Made by a program: the position numbers and the translations under genes. Positions 43,479 through 52,334 of a stretch of 64,000 nt of DNA are shown one piece after another (within the stretch, counting starts at the first letter, position 1; the number at the start of each line of letters is the position of its first letter). Location of the stretch: the NCBI RefSeq assembly GCF_000472525.1, contig NZ_AWZT01000029.1, positions 1-64,000 of the forward strand. The letters run 5' to 3'. The notes under the pieces are model-generated. The model searched no databases. It was not told where the DNA came from and saw nothing but the letters and a program-made list of their open reading frames with translations. The stretch is from Paraburkholderia dilworthii (GTDB taxonomy: Bacteria; Pseudomonadota; Gammaproteobacteria; Burkholderiales; Burkholderiaceae).

Positions 43479-43982
43479 CTTGCTCTCCGTTATCGAGCCG
43501 GCTGACGGAGACGCCCCCAAAACAAAAGGCCCCTTCCGTTACCGGCGGGGCCTTTGGGGTCTTGTTTTGCAGATTCAGACTGCTAACGCGCACATGCTCC
43601 CATAGGCCAGCCGATGATGGCTCGCATTGGGTTTTTAATCGCTACGGCGATGGAGGTGTGCGTCAACATGAAATCGAGTGTGCCGTTTTGCCGCACGCGC
43701 TGTCAATAAAAATCGGCCACGGTTTTTAGTAGACGTGCGGCGGCGGTAGCCGCTCAGGCAGCGATACGACGCGATGTTTTCAGCCGCGACAAATTATGTC
43801 GAGACATGTCACGGCCTCGGAAAATCGCTCGCAAAGCCTTTTCCAGAAGGCTTCTTTCACAATGAAATCGCATGACATATCTTCGCTGCTGACTGTTGCA
43901 GTGTGTCCTTCTATAGTCCGTTCATCGCCACGCAGCGCAGCAGCAGTCGCACGAAGTGGCCTGAATCCACGAAGGACATACC
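43479..43982. other. intergenic region, no gene seen
   Basis: About 500 bases with the terminator-like repeat near 43525-43555 and a GC-rich hairpin-prone stretch near 43735-43755. Nothing else is recognised. Confidence 0.4.
43525..43562. terminator. inverted repeat upstream of the DUF2917 gene, terminator-like
   Basis: AAAGGCCCC (43525-43533) and GGGGCCTTT (43547-43555) with a 13-base loop; T-rich sequence (TTTTGTTTTG-like) on the minus-strand side. It lies upstream of the minus-strand gene at 43101-43478, so it may end transcription coming from the right. Confidence 0.55.
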
Positions 43983-45137
43983 GTGAAAACTCATTCGTTT
44001 GCAATCCCGGCCAACGGCGCTTCATCTGCGGCCGTCACCGCTTGTTCCGCTCGCGTCGCACTGCGCAAACTCGCGCTGACTGCCGCCGCAGCGATGCTCG
44101 CATTCGGCAGCGCGTCGGCGTTCGCATGGTCGCAACACGGCACCGCGTACACCTCGCGCGGCGTCTATAACGAAGGCCACTACGGCTCATGCAGCGGCGG
44201 CAGCTGCTCGCATGCGGGCGGCGTCGCCGGACCTTATGGCGGCGTGGCGACCAACACCGGCACCGTTACTCGTAATGCGCCAGGCCAGTTTTCGAATTCG
44301 GGCACCGCGACCGGGCGCTACGGAAATTCGGTGCAGCATGCCGGGGACACGAGTTGTGCCGGCGCCACGTGTTCGCATACGGGCGCGCTCACCGGACCGG
44401 ATGGCAAGACGGCCACCACCTCGGGCGACGTGACGAAGACCGGCGCGGGGCAATACTCGTCGTCGGGATCGGTGACGCGCTCCAACGGCAACACGGTCGA
44501 TCACTCGGCGTCGACCAATTGCGCCGGTGCTTCATGCTCGCGCTCGGGCACGGTAACGGGATCGGACGGCGGCACGGTCGCGCATTCCGGAACGGCGACG
44601 CGTGTCGCACCAGGTGTGGTGACGACGTCCTCCAGCGTGACCGGCACGCACGGCAATACCGTGACGTCGAGTGGAACAGTGGTGAGTACGGGCGTTGTCG
44701 CGACGGGCGGGACAACTGTCGTCGTGGCGCCGAAGCCTGTGGTGTATGTGCCGCCGACGGTTGTGGCTGTGCCCAGCCCTGTCGTCTATGTCCCGCCGCC
44801 GCCCGCGCCGGCTGTTGTCGTGACGCCGCAGCCGGTGGTTTATGCATCGCCGCCTGCGCCGGCTGTTGTTGTGACACCGAAGCCTGTGGTTTATGCACCG
44901 CCGCCTGCGCCGGCTGTCGTCGTGACACCGAAGCCAGTGGTCTACGCACCGCCGCCGCATACCGTCATCATCGCGCCGAAGCCAGTTGCTTATGTCGCGC
45001 CGCCTGTTATCTACGCGCCGCCGCCAGTCGTCTACGTCGCACCGCGCCGGGTCTATATCGCGCCGGCGCCGCGCCCGGCGGTTTGGGTGCCGGCTCATTG
45101 GGTCGGCAATCTGTATGTGCCGGCGCACTGGGCCTGA
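43983..45137 (+). CDS. exported repeat-rich surface protein
   Basis: A 384-residue protein with a signal peptide (about residues 30-49, ending SASAFA), then three imperfect repeats of about 45 residues with paired Cys (SCxGxxCSHxGxxxGxxG), then C-terminal repeats of 17 residues, APAVVVTPKPVVYAPPP. The DNA for the last is tandem 51-base units (44805-44957). The end is aromatic- and Pro-rich (VPAHWVGNLYVPAHW). Such low-complexity tails resemble cell-surface or extracellular matrix proteins. GTG start with AAGGA seven bases upstream. No family recognised. Confidence 0.8.
   Translation: MKTHSFAIPANGASSAAVTACSARVALRKLALTAAAAMLAFGSASAFAWSQHGTAYTSRGVYNEGHYGSCSGGSCSHAGGVAGPYGGVATNTGTVTRNAPGQFSNSGTATGRYGNSVQHAGDTSCAGATCSHTGALTGPDGKTATTSGDVTKTGAGQYSSSGSVTRSNGNTVDHSASTNCAGASCSRSGTVTGSDGGTVAHSGTATRVAPGVVTTSSSVTGTHGNTVTSSGTVVSTGVVATGGTTVVVAPKPVVYVPPTVVAVPSPVVYVPPPPAPAVVVTPQPVVYASPPAPAVVVTPKPVVYAPPPAPAVVVTPKPVVYAPPPHTVIIAPKPVAYVAPPVIYAPPPVVYVAPRRVYIAPAPRPAVWVPAHWVGNLYVPAHWA
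44805..44957 (+). repeat. three 51-base tandem repeats
   Basis: Units start at 44805, 44856 and 44907, each beginning GCGCCGGCTGT and encoding a 17-residue unit APAVVVTPxPVVYAxPP. This region could vary in copy number between strains. Confidence 0.85.
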
Positions 45138-45577
45138 TGAGTAAAGCCATGTCATTCAGAATGCGCTTTACCCGCACGGATCCAACCCGTCACGCCAGTC
45201 GCTTCAGTCCCGCACGAGCGATGCGGCCCCGCGTGACGATGTCGGACGAACAACGCGTTGCCGTGCCGCATCGGCGTCCACTGCGTGCATCCAATGCAAC
45301 CGCCGTTCGAAAAGCCCGCGTATGGGCGACGATCATCGTGGTGAGTGCACTTGTGATCGCCGTGCAGAGGTTTATGGCGAATGCAGACGTGCCACGCGAA
45401 CTCCCTGGGATCGTTTCGCCGACGAACTGCCCGGCACGCTACGCCGCCTTGCTCGATCTCGCGGAACTGGCGCGCCGCGACGGCACAGCGTCCGACGTCG
45501 TCATGCGCGGTTTGAGCAACGGTGAGGGCGCAATGAACGCATGTCCGCGGATGAGCATCAACGGACGGACACCGTAG
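45137..45577 (+). CDS. small single-pass membrane protein coupled to the repeat protein
   Basis: A 146-residue product. The ATG at 45137 overlaps the previous TGA (TGATG), so translation is coupled to the repeat protein. Residues 1-60 are basic and Arg-rich, then one membrane helix (VWATIIVVSALVIAVQRF) and a polar C-terminal part with several Cys and a possible leucine-rich helix (YAALLDLAELARRDG). The orientation would place the C-terminal part in the periplasm. No domain is recognised; a partner of the surface protein is plausible. Confidence 0.6.
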   Translation: MSKAMSFRMRFTRTDPTRHASRFSPARAMRPRVTMSDEQRVAVPHRRPLRASNATAVRKARVWATIIVVSALVIAVQRFMANADVPRELPGIVSPTNCPARYAALLDLAELARRDGTASDVVMRGLSNGEGAMNACPRMSINGRTP

Positions 45578-45601
45578 CGGGCCGCTCCGCGCTTGTTGCC
45601 G

Positions 45602-46831
45602 TTACCGTTGTTCCGGCTGTTCCGGGAGCGCCAGCGGAAAGCGGATCGTGAATGTGGTGCCCACGCCCTCGCGCGACACGAAGTCGATGTGCGCGCCCAG
45701 CACGCGGCACAGTTCCTTGACGATCGCGAGGCCGAGGCCGGTGCCGGGTATATCGTCGTCGGCGGCCCGTTCGAATTCGCCGAACACGCGATCGGCATCA
45801 GCGGGCGCGATGCCCACGCCGGTATCCGACACACGGATCGACCAATGTTGCGGATCGGCGATTGCGAACTGCAGCTCGACCTGGCCCGACTTGGTGTACT
45901 TGATCGCGTTCGAAAGCAGGTTAACGGCGATCTGTTTGAGCTTCAGACGGTTCGACGTTACCGCAGGCAGCGCCGGATCGAACGCCGCGCGCAGCGTGAG
46001 CCCCTTTGCCTCGATGGAAGGCCGCGACGACGCGACGAGTTCGTCGTAGAGCTCACGCAGGTCCACCTGCTCTAGCGTGAGCGGCGCGCCGTCGCCCAGG
46101 ATCACCGAGTACTCGACCATTTGCTCGACGAGCGCCTTCATGTCCGCCGCCTGCCGGTTCGCCAGCTGCAACGCGGTGTCGGCTTTCGCAGGCGCGCGAG
46201 CGATCAGTTGCAGTGCCATCGAAAACGCATTCAGAAAATTACGCAGATCGTGAACCACGCTGCGTGTGATGTGCATGCGCGACTCGTACAACTCGCTGAC
46301 GAGCCGCTGTTTCAGTGTCAATTCGTGGTTGGCGCGCTCGAGCCGGCCGGTGTACTCGTCGATCTTGCGGTCGCGTTCGCTGACCACTTCCTTGATCGAC
46401 GTGAGCGTGACCATGCTGAGCGTTTCCGCGATCATGCGGCGCGCGCGCTTCTCGTGACGGCGGGTGAATGCGTTGTCGCGCACGGCGTACTCGTCGAGGG
46501 CATCGGCGAGAACCTGATGGAACAGGTCGAGTTCCCGCACGAGCTCTTCGATTCGATAGCCCTGACGCCAGCGCACCATGCCGTGCTTGCGCGCATCCCG
46601 TTCGATCACCGGTTCGACGCGTTCGAGGTCTTCGATGTCGAGCGCCGCGCACAAGCCGTCGAGAATTTCGGGTAGATGGTCGGCGAGCTGCTGATACGTG
46701 AGCTTGTCGGCTTCCACGAGATCGACATCCCCGAAAACCGCATTCATCCATTGCTCTGTCAATCGAACCCGCTCGGCACGAACGAAGTCGGCGAAGTTGC
46801 GTAGCGGGCTAACGCGCGTGTCGTTCGTCAT
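45602..46831 (-). CDS. sensor histidine kinase with RsbRD-like N-terminal domain
   Basis: A 409-residue cytoplasmic kinase. The N-terminal helical region (about residues 15-150, WMNAVFGDVDLVEADKLTYQ then DHLPEILDGLCAALD) resembles the RsbRD N-terminal globin-like domain; the HisKA box is SVVHDLRNFLNAF with His as phosphoacceptor; the ATPase domain has NLLSNAIKYT, DTGVGIA and TGLGLAIVKEL. There is no adjacent response regulator, so it is an orphan kinase. It is convergent with the small membrane protein gene. Confidence 0.88.
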   Translation of the reverse strand: MTNDTRVSPLRNFADFVRAERVRLTEQWMNAVFGDVDLVEADKLTYQQLADHLPEILDGLCAALDIEDLERVEPVIERDARKHGMVRWRQGYRIEELVRELDLFHQVLADALDEYAVRDNAFTRRHEKRARRMIAETLSMVTLTSIKEVVSERDRKIDEYTGRLERANHELTLKQRLVSELYESRMHITRSVVHDLRNFLNAFSMALQLIARAPAKADTALQLANRQAADMKALVEQMVEYSVILGDGAPLTLEQVDLRELYDELVASSRPSIEAKGLTLRAAFDPALPAVTSNRLKLKQIAVNLLSNAIKYTKSGQVELQFAIADPQHWSIRVSDTGVGIAPADADRVFGEFERAADDDIPGTGLGLAIVKELCRVLGAHIDFVSREGVGTTFTIRFPLALPEQPEQR

Positions 46832-46935
46832 GGTGCGGTGGATCAGGTTTTGAGAACTTGCATGCGCTCTGATGGCGGCAGCCCATTATCACCGCAAAAT
46901 CGGCGGCTCGGCGTCGAAATCGCGGGGCTGCCGAT

Positions 46936-47832
46936 TCATCCATTGCGCTCCTTCACAAAATCGACGAACGCGCGCAACGGCGCGGGCAAGTGACGGCGGC
47001 CGGGATAATAAAGAAAGGGCCCCGAAAAGCGTAGCCACCAGGGTTCGAGAATAGGCTCCAATGCGCCGCTGTCGAGGTGCGGCCTGAGAATGTCTTCGAA
47101 CAGGTGAATCACGCCCACGCCCGCGATGGCTGTGCTGATTACTAGCTCCATCGCCGCGCCGGGCCGCACGAGTAAGGGCCCCGACGGGTTCAGTTGCACC
47201 GCTTCCCCGTCCCGCTCGAAGTGCCAGGTCGGCGTCGCGCCGCCAGCAAACTGCACGCGCAGGCAAGCATGCGTGAGGAGGTCACGCGGATGCTGCGGGC
47301 GTCCGTGCTGTTGCAAATACCCCGGCGCGGCAGCCGTCGCGAAGCGCTCCACGCGCGGGCCGATTGGCACGGCGATCATGTCCTGTTCGAGCCGCTCGTC
47401 GTAGCGGATGCCCGCGTCGCAGCCGATCGAAAGCACGTCGACAAAGCCGTCTTCGACGAGCACTTCGACCCGTATGTCCGGATAGGCTTTCAGAAACGGC
47501 GCTATTACACCGGGCAGCACGATGCGCGCGGCGCTCGCCGGCACGTTGAGCTTGAGCGTGCCGCTCGGCTGGTCGCGAAACACGTTGAGCACGTCGAGCG
47601 CCGCTTCCATTTCGCTGAAGAGCGGCGTCAGCTTCTCCAGCAGGCGCAGGCCTGCCTCGGTCGGCGCGACGCTGCGGGTCGTGCGGTTCAGCAGACGCAG
47701 ACCGAGCCTGGTTTCGAGGCGGCGCACCGCGACGCTCAGACTCGACGCGGAGACGCCGCTCGTTCGCGCCGCGTCGCGAAAGCCACCCGCGCGTGCCACT
47801 GAGATGAAGGCGGTAAGGTCGTTTAATTCCAT
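46936..47832 (-). CDS. LysR family transcriptional regulator
   Basis: A 298-residue LysR protein: winged helix (FISVARAGGFRDAARTSGVS, SLSVAVRRLETRLG, LLNRTTRSVAPTEAG) and co-inducer domain (DAGIRYDERLEQDMIAVPIG). It is divergent from the aldo/keto reductase at 47938. The ATG at 47832 is used because the upstream extension begins with TTG. Two GTGCAC sites exactly 21 bases apart in the shared promoter region are candidate binding sites. Confidence 0.9.
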   Translation of the reverse strand: MELNDLTAFISVARAGGFRDAARTSGVSASSLSVAVRRLETRLGLRLLNRTTRSVAPTEAGLRLLEKLTPLFSEMEAALDVLNVFRDQPSGTLKLNVPASAARIVLPGVIAPFLKAYPDIRVEVLVEDGFVDVLSIGCDAGIRYDERLEQDMIAVPIGPRVERFATAAAPGYLQQHGRPQHPRDLLTHACLRVQFAGGATPTWHFERDGEAVQLNPSGPLLVRPGAAMELVISTAIAGVGVIHLFEDILRPHLDSGALEPILEPWWLRFSGPFLYYPGRRHLPAPLRAFVDFVKERNG

Positions 47833-47839
47833 GTCGGCT

Positions 47840-47866
47840 GTGCACAAAATTGAACAACCCGTGCAC
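47840..47866. promoter_or_regulatory. candidate LysR operator with two GTGCAC sites
   Basis: GTGCAC at 47840-47845 and 47861-47866, spaced by exactly 21 bases (two helical turns), in the intergenic region between the LysR and aldo/keto reductase genes. Confidence 0.4.
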
Positions 47867-47937
47867 GTTAGCCCGCTTTATTAAACGGTGCAATCCCCGC
47901 CATACTGCGGCTCAACCACTCAGGAAAGGAGAGCACC

Positions 47938-48813
47938 ATGCCGAACCTCGACATCACGAATACTTTTTCACTCGCGGGCCGCTCGGTGCGGCGCATGGGC
48001 TACGGTGCGATGCAACTCGCCGGACCGGGCGTATTCGGGCCGCCGAAAGACCGCGACGCCGCGCTTGCCGTGCTGCGCGAAGCGGTGGCCGAAGGCGTGA
48101 ATCACATCGACACCAGCGATTTCTATGGCCCGCATATCACCAACCAGCTGATTCGCGAGGCGCTGCAGCCCTATCCAGACGATCTCGTGATCGTCACCAA
48201 GCTCGGCGCGGTGCGCAATAGCGACGGGGCGTGGCTGCCGGCGCAGGAGCCGGCGGACCTGGAGCGCGGCGTGCACGACAACCTGCGCAACCTCGGGCTC
48301 GATGCGCTGGAAGTGGTCAATATGCGGCTGATGGGCGACGTGCAGGCGCCGAGCGAGGGGTCGATCGAAAAACAAGTGACTGCACTCGCCGAGCTTCAGC
48401 AGCGCGGACTAATTCGCCACATCGGCCTGAGCAACGCCACGCCGACGCAGATTGCCGAGGCGCAGCGCATCGCACAAATCGTCTGCGTACAGAATCACTA
48501 CAACCTCGTGCACCGCGCCGACGACGCACTGATCGACGAACTGGCGAGCCAGGGCATCGCTTACGTGCCGTTCTTTCCGCTTGGCGGCTTCACGCCGATC
48601 CAGTCGTCGGCGCTGACCGATATTGCGCGAGCGATTGACGCGACGCCGATGCAAGTGGCGCTCGCATGGCTGCTGCAGCGCGCGCCCAATATCCTGCTGA
48701 TTCCGGGCACGTCGTCCGTCGGGCATTTGCGCGAGAACCTGCAGGCCGCGCGGCTGAAGCTAAGCGACGAGGTCCTCGCGAAACTCGACGCGATTGGCCG
48801 CGCTAACGGTTAG
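47938..48813 (+). CDS. aldo/keto reductase
   Basis: A 291-residue NADPH-dependent TIM-barrel reductase. Catalytic Asp and Tyr are in HIDTSDFYGP, the Lys in VTKLGAVRN, and the C-terminal NADPH-binding region is LIPGTSSVGHLRENL. It resembles oxidoreductases reducing small aldehydes. Strong ribosome binding site (AGGAAAGGAG). Controlled probably by the divergent LysR gene. Confidence 0.93.
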   Translation: MPNLDITNTFSLAGRSVRRMGYGAMQLAGPGVFGPPKDRDAALAVLREAVAEGVNHIDTSDFYGPHITNQLIREALQPYPDDLVIVTKLGAVRNSDGAWLPAQEPADLERGVHDNLRNLGLDALEVVNMRLMGDVQAPSEGSIEKQVTALAELQQRGLIRHIGLSNATPTQIAEAQRIAQIVCVQNHYNLVHRADDALIDELASQGIAYVPFFPLGGFTPIQSSALTDIARAIDATPMQVALAWLLQRAPNILLIPGTSSVGHLRENLQAARLKLSDEVLAKLDAIGRANG

Positions 48814-48827
48814 CGATGCACGGCGAT

Positions 48828-49736
48828 TCAGACGGAATCCGCGATATGCGCGCGCAACCACTGATGCGCCGGGTCACGATGCGAGCGCTCATGCCACAGC
48901 ATCGCCATTTCATAACCGGGTACGTGGACGGGGGGCTCGACCACGCGTAGCGCAGCGTTATCGCGGACCAGCCGCGCGGGCACCATCGCGACGAGGTCGG
49001 TGCTTGCCAGTGCGGAAATCATGAACAGGAAGTGCGGAACGGAAAGCACGACTCTGCGCGACAGGCCGGCTTGGGCGAGCACTTCGTCGGTTGGTCCGGC
49101 AAAGCCGCCGCCGTCCGGCGACACGATCGCGTGCTCGAACTTCGAGAATTGCGCGAGCGCGGGCCGCCGCTTCAGGCGTGGATGATCCGCGCGGCCTGCA
49201 AGCACATAGCGCTCGGCAAATAGCATTCGCCGACGCAAGCCGGCAGGCGCTCCCTCGCTCGTATGAAACGCGATGTCGATTTCGCCCTGTTCCGCCTGCC
49301 TCGCGATGCGGGGCGGCGCCGCCTCGACAACCGCGAGCCGCGTGCCGGGCGCCGCTGCGCGCAGGCCCGGCAAGGCAGGCTGGATGATCGTCGACTCCGC
49401 GTAGTCCGTCGCGGCAATGCGCCAGGTGTGCGTGGCCTGCGCCGGATCGAAGGGGCGCGCGGGCGCGACTGCTTGCTCCAATGCTTCGAGCGCCTGCCGC
49501 AAGGGCTCGCGCAATGCGTCGGCGCGCGCCGTGGCGCGCATGCCACGCGGACCGGGCAGCAGCAGTGGGTCGCCCAATACGTCGCGCAGCTTCGCGAGAT
49601 GCACGCTCACCGACGGCTGCGAAAAATTCAAGCGCTCGGCCGCCCGGGTCACGTTGAGTTCTGCCAGCAATACGTCGAGCGTGACGAGGAGGTTCAGATC
49701 CAGCTTGCGGAGATTGTTCACGGTAATACCTGCCAT
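48828..49736 (-). CDS. LysR family transcriptional regulator
   Basis: A 302-residue LysR protein of the NodD/NahR-like group (N-terminus LRKLDLNLLVTLDVLLAE; helix-turn-helix NVTRAAERLNFSQPSVSVHL; loop LRDVLGDPLLL). It is divergent from the quinone reductase at 49809 with a 72-base gap, so it likely controls it. The gene's 3' end meets the aldo/keto reductase convergently. Confidence 0.9.
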   Translation of the reverse strand: MAGITVNNLRKLDLNLLVTLDVLLAELNVTRAAERLNFSQPSVSVHLAKLRDVLGDPLLLPGPRGMRATARADALREPLRQALEALEQAVAPARPFDPAQATHTWRIAATDYAESTIIQPALPGLRAAAPGTRLAVVEAAPPRIARQAEQGEIDIAFHTSEGAPAGLRRRMLFAERYVLAGRADHPRLKRRPALAQFSKFEHAIVSPDGGGFAGPTDEVLAQAGLSRRVVLSVPHFLFMISALASTDLVAMVPARLVRDNAALRVVEPPVHVPGYEMAMLWHERSHRDPAHQWLRAHIADSV

Positions 49737-49808
49737 ATCAGCAATTCATTTCTACTATACCGTCGCGGCAGCTATCGTGTGTTCTTCCAGACATGAAGGC
49801 AACCGCAA

Positions 49809-50585
49809 ATGAACGTTCTCATTGTTTATGCTCATCCTGAACCACGGTCGTTGAATGGATCGCTGAAGGATTTCTCCGTCAAGCGCCTGCGGGAAACGGG
49901 GCATACGGTTCAGGTTTCCGATCTCTATGCGATGAACTGGAAGGCGTCGCTCGATGCAAGCGATAGCCTCGCTCCAGCAACGGGCGATCGCTTCGATCCT
50001 TCGCTCGCGTCGAAATACGCGTTCGAAAACGGACTTCAAAGTGCGGACATTGCAGCCGAGCAGGCAAAGCTCAAGTGGGCCGACGCGGTGATTCTGCAGT
50101 TCCCGCTGTGGTGGTTCTCCATGCCCGCGATCATGAAAGGATGGGTGGAGCGCGTGTACGCCTACGGCTTTGCGTACGGCGTGGGCGAGCACTCGGATGC
50201 GCGCTGGGGCGACCGCTACGGCGAGGGCACGTTAGCCGGAAAACGCGCGATGCTGGTGGTCACGACAGGCGGCTGGGAATCGCATTACAGTCCACGCGGC
50301 ATCAACGGCCCCATCGACGACGTGCTGTTCCCGATCCAGCACGGCATACTGTATTACCCCGGTTTGGACGTACTGCCGCCGTTCCTGGTGTATCGCACGA
50401 GCCGCATTGACGAAGCGAAATACACCGAAGTGCGCGACGCGCTCGGCGAGCGCCTCGACAATCTCTGGAAGACGACGCCCATACCGTTCCGTCCGCAGAA
50501 CGGCGGCGATTATCGGATTCCCGAACTTACGTTAAAGGAGGACATCGCTCCTGGGCGGACGGGCCTGGGTGTGCACGTCAAATAG
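49809..50585 (+). CDS. NAD(P)H quinone oxidoreductase, NQO1/MdaB/KefF-like
   Basis: A 258-residue flavodoxin-fold enzyme: VLIVYAHPEPRSLNGSLKDF at the N-terminus (FMN phosphate loop), WADAVILQFPLWWFSMPAIM and TTGGWESHYSPRGINGP in the flavin and quinone sites. It reduces quinones with two electrons, a detoxification role. Likely under the divergent LysR gene. Confidence 0.92.
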   Translation: MNVLIVYAHPEPRSLNGSLKDFSVKRLRETGHTVQVSDLYAMNWKASLDASDSLAPATGDRFDPSLASKYAFENGLQSADIAAEQAKLKWADAVILQFPLWWFSMPAIMKGWVERVYAYGFAYGVGEHSDARWGDRYGEGTLAGKRAMLVVTTGGWESHYSPRGINGPIDDVLFPIQHGILYYPGLDVLPPFLVYRTSRIDEAKYTEVRDALGERLDNLWKTTPIPFRPQNGGDYRIPELTLKEDIAPGRTGLGVHVK

Positions 50586-50621
50586 TTATTGATTCGGTAC
50601 CCAAACTAATTGACGGCGACT

Positions 50622-51914
50622 TCAGTCGATACCATGAAACACCGCATCGTCCGGGCCGAGGTAGGCGGGCGGGCGCCAGGCGGCATCGCGCATTGAATGC
50701 TGAACCAGTTTTTCGACGCCGAGCAGCACTGCGAATATCGCCATCCGCACAGGAATGCCGTTATCGGTTTGCCGGAAAATGGCAAGCCGCGAATCGTGAT
50801 TGAGATCGACGCTCAGATCGTTCGCGCCCGGCCGGCTGTCGCGCGGCAGCGGGTGCATGATCAGCGTGTCGCTGCCACACACGCTGTCCACTAACGCCTG
50901 ATTGATCTGGAAGTCGGGCGTGTAGCCTTCGAACGATTCGTCGGTAAAGCGCTCCTTCTGGATGCGCGTGGCGTACACGACGTCGGCGCCGCGCAGTCCG
51001 CTCGGCAAATCGTGAGTCTGTTCGATCACGTGGCCGTTGCGCGAAATCTGCTCAATGATATAGGCGGGCATTTCGAGCATGGGCGGCGAGATCAGCGTGA
51101 ACTTGATGCCGCGATACAGCGCCAGTAATTTTACGAGCGAGTGCACCGTGCGCCCATATTTCAGATCGCCGACGAGCGCGATATGCGCACCGTCGACGAT
51201 CTTGCCGAGGCGCGAGAACTCGCGCTGAATGGTGTAGAGGTCGAGCAGCGCCTGGCTCGGATGCTCGCCGGGGCCGTCGCCGCCGTTGATCACCGGCACA
51301 TTGGTCGCGCGCGCGAATTCGGCCACCGAGCCTTGCTCCGGATGACGGATCACCAGCGCGTCGACGTAGCCGCTCATCACGCGGCTCGTGTCGTAGATCG
51401 ACTCCCCTTTGGCCATCGACGAAAAAGTGAAGCCTGTGGTGTCGCACACCGAGCCGCCCAGCCGGCAAAACGCCGCGCCGAAGCTCACGCGGGTCCGCGT
51501 GCTGGCCTCGAAGAACAGGTTGCCGAGCACCGCGCCTTCCAGCACGCGCGAGATTTTGCGGCGCCGTGCGATGGGCTGCATGATGTCCGCGACGCGAAAG
51601 AGCGCCTCCACCGAGTCGCGCGAAAACTGGTCGACCGAGAGCAACTGCGGCTTGCCTTCCCACAGCATCTGACTCGCGAGCGACTGCGAATCTACGCTTT
51701 GCGTATACTTGTCGCCCGGCTCACCATGCACGACGATTTCCGACACGAAACGCTCGACAATCTCCGGCATGGCTCGCGATTCCTGCGAGTCGTCCGGTAA
51801 GAGCCAGGTGTCAAGTGCCCGCCGGGACACGCCGATGCGGCCCGCGAAGGTCTCGCGCGTCATGTTCAGGCGGCGCATGGCGTCGCGAAGGAAGGCTTGT
51901 TGCGGGACGCTCAT
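50622..51914 (-). CDS. pyrB: aspartate carbamoyltransferase with N-terminal helix-turn-helix
   Basis: A 430-residue protein. Residues about 5-60 form a Cro/XRE-like helix-turn-helix (FLRDAMRRLNMTRETFAGRI, GVSRRALDTWLLPDDS), and residues about 120-430 are an ATCase catalytic chain with carbamoyl-phosphate loop FEASTRTRVSFGAAF, the HPSQALLDLYTI motif, and the aspartate-site segment MHPLPRDSRPG. Normal PyrB chains are about 310 residues; the extra N-terminal DNA-binding-like segment is unusual. The ATG at 51914 is the first in frame near the domain; the frame to 52217 runs through the promoter. A promoter and palindrome lie just upstream. A role in regulating its own gene is inferred. Confidence 0.88.
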   Translation of the reverse strand: MSVPQQAFLRDAMRRLNMTRETFAGRIGVSRRALDTWLLPDDSQESRAMPEIVERFVSEIVVHGEPGDKYTQSVDSQSLASQMLWEGKPQLLSVDQFSRDSVEALFRVADIMQPIARRRKISRVLEGAVLGNLFFEASTRTRVSFGAAFCRLGGSVCDTTGFTFSSMAKGESIYDTSRVMSGYVDALVIRHPEQGSVAEFARATNVPVINGGDGPGEHPSQALLDLYTIQREFSRLGKIVDGAHIALVGDLKYGRTVHSLVKLLALYRGIKFTLISPPMLEMPAYIIEQISRNGHVIEQTHDLPSGLRGADVVYATRIQKERFTDESFEGYTPDFQINQALVDSVCGSDTLIMHPLPRDSRPGANDLSVDLNHDSRLAIFRQTDNGIPVRMAIFAVLLGVEKLVQHSMRDAAWRPPAYLGPDDAVFHGID

Positions 51915-51945
51915 GGAGGCACCTGTCGGAAAATGTGTGCGTCGG

Positions 51946-51964
51946 ATATACGCCCTGCGTATAT
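51946..51964. promoter_or_regulatory. palindrome overlapping the -10 of the HTH-ATCase gene
   Basis: ATATACG-CCCTG-CGTATAT, perfect 7-base arms with a 5-base spacer, 32 bases before the ATG (51914) and overlapping the predicted -10 at 51961-51966. A repressor bound here would block transcription; the HTH domain of the encoded enzyme is the natural candidate. Confidence 0.55.
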
Positions 51965-51988
51965 TAATTCGGCCGCGACAGAAGTCAA
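51961..51988 (-). promoter_or_regulatory. predicted sigma-70 promoter of the HTH-ATCase gene
   Basis: On the minus strand TTGACT (51988-51983) and TAATAT (51966-51961) with a 16-base spacer; close to consensus. Transcription would start near 51953 or a few bases beyond, within the palindrome. Confidence 0.55.
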
Positions 51989-52334
51989 GCAATTTTGGGA
52001 TGCGCTTTGCCAAAGCGCGGCGGGCGCGGTTACACTGCGCTTCATGCGCCTTGGCCAAACACTCCGACTCCGCTTGTCGACCGTGAACCGTTCCGCTTTC
52101 GCAGGCGTCGCGGATACACGCGCGCTCCGTTCGCTCGTCCGCGCGCAAAACGGCGCGCAACGCAGCCCGCAACTCAGCGCCAAAGCCAAAAAACAGCCGC
52201 TCATCTGACCGGAGCACGCTGTTCCGTCAGATGCGACGGAACAGCGGGTCAGCGCTTCGGCGATCCTCCCTGTCTTTCCTCTTCGCACGCTGCCGGAATC
52301 GATACGGTCGCTCATCGACGTAAAGAGGAAAGAC

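Larger units (their letters stand above)
51915..52334. other. intergenic region between divergent pyrB-like and DapA-like genes
   Basis: It holds the promoter and palindrome listed separately at its left end. The rest, to the DapA-like gene at 52335, shows no convincing gene. Confidence 0.5.

Noticed and set aside
44354..45136. Long plus-strand frame before the small membrane protein.
   Set aside because: Arg- and Cys-rich shadow of the repeat protein in another frame; only the part from 45137 is kept.
51915..52217. Upstream extension of the HTH-ATCase frame.
   Set aside because: It runs through the predicted promoter and palindrome, and the extra residues are low complexity.
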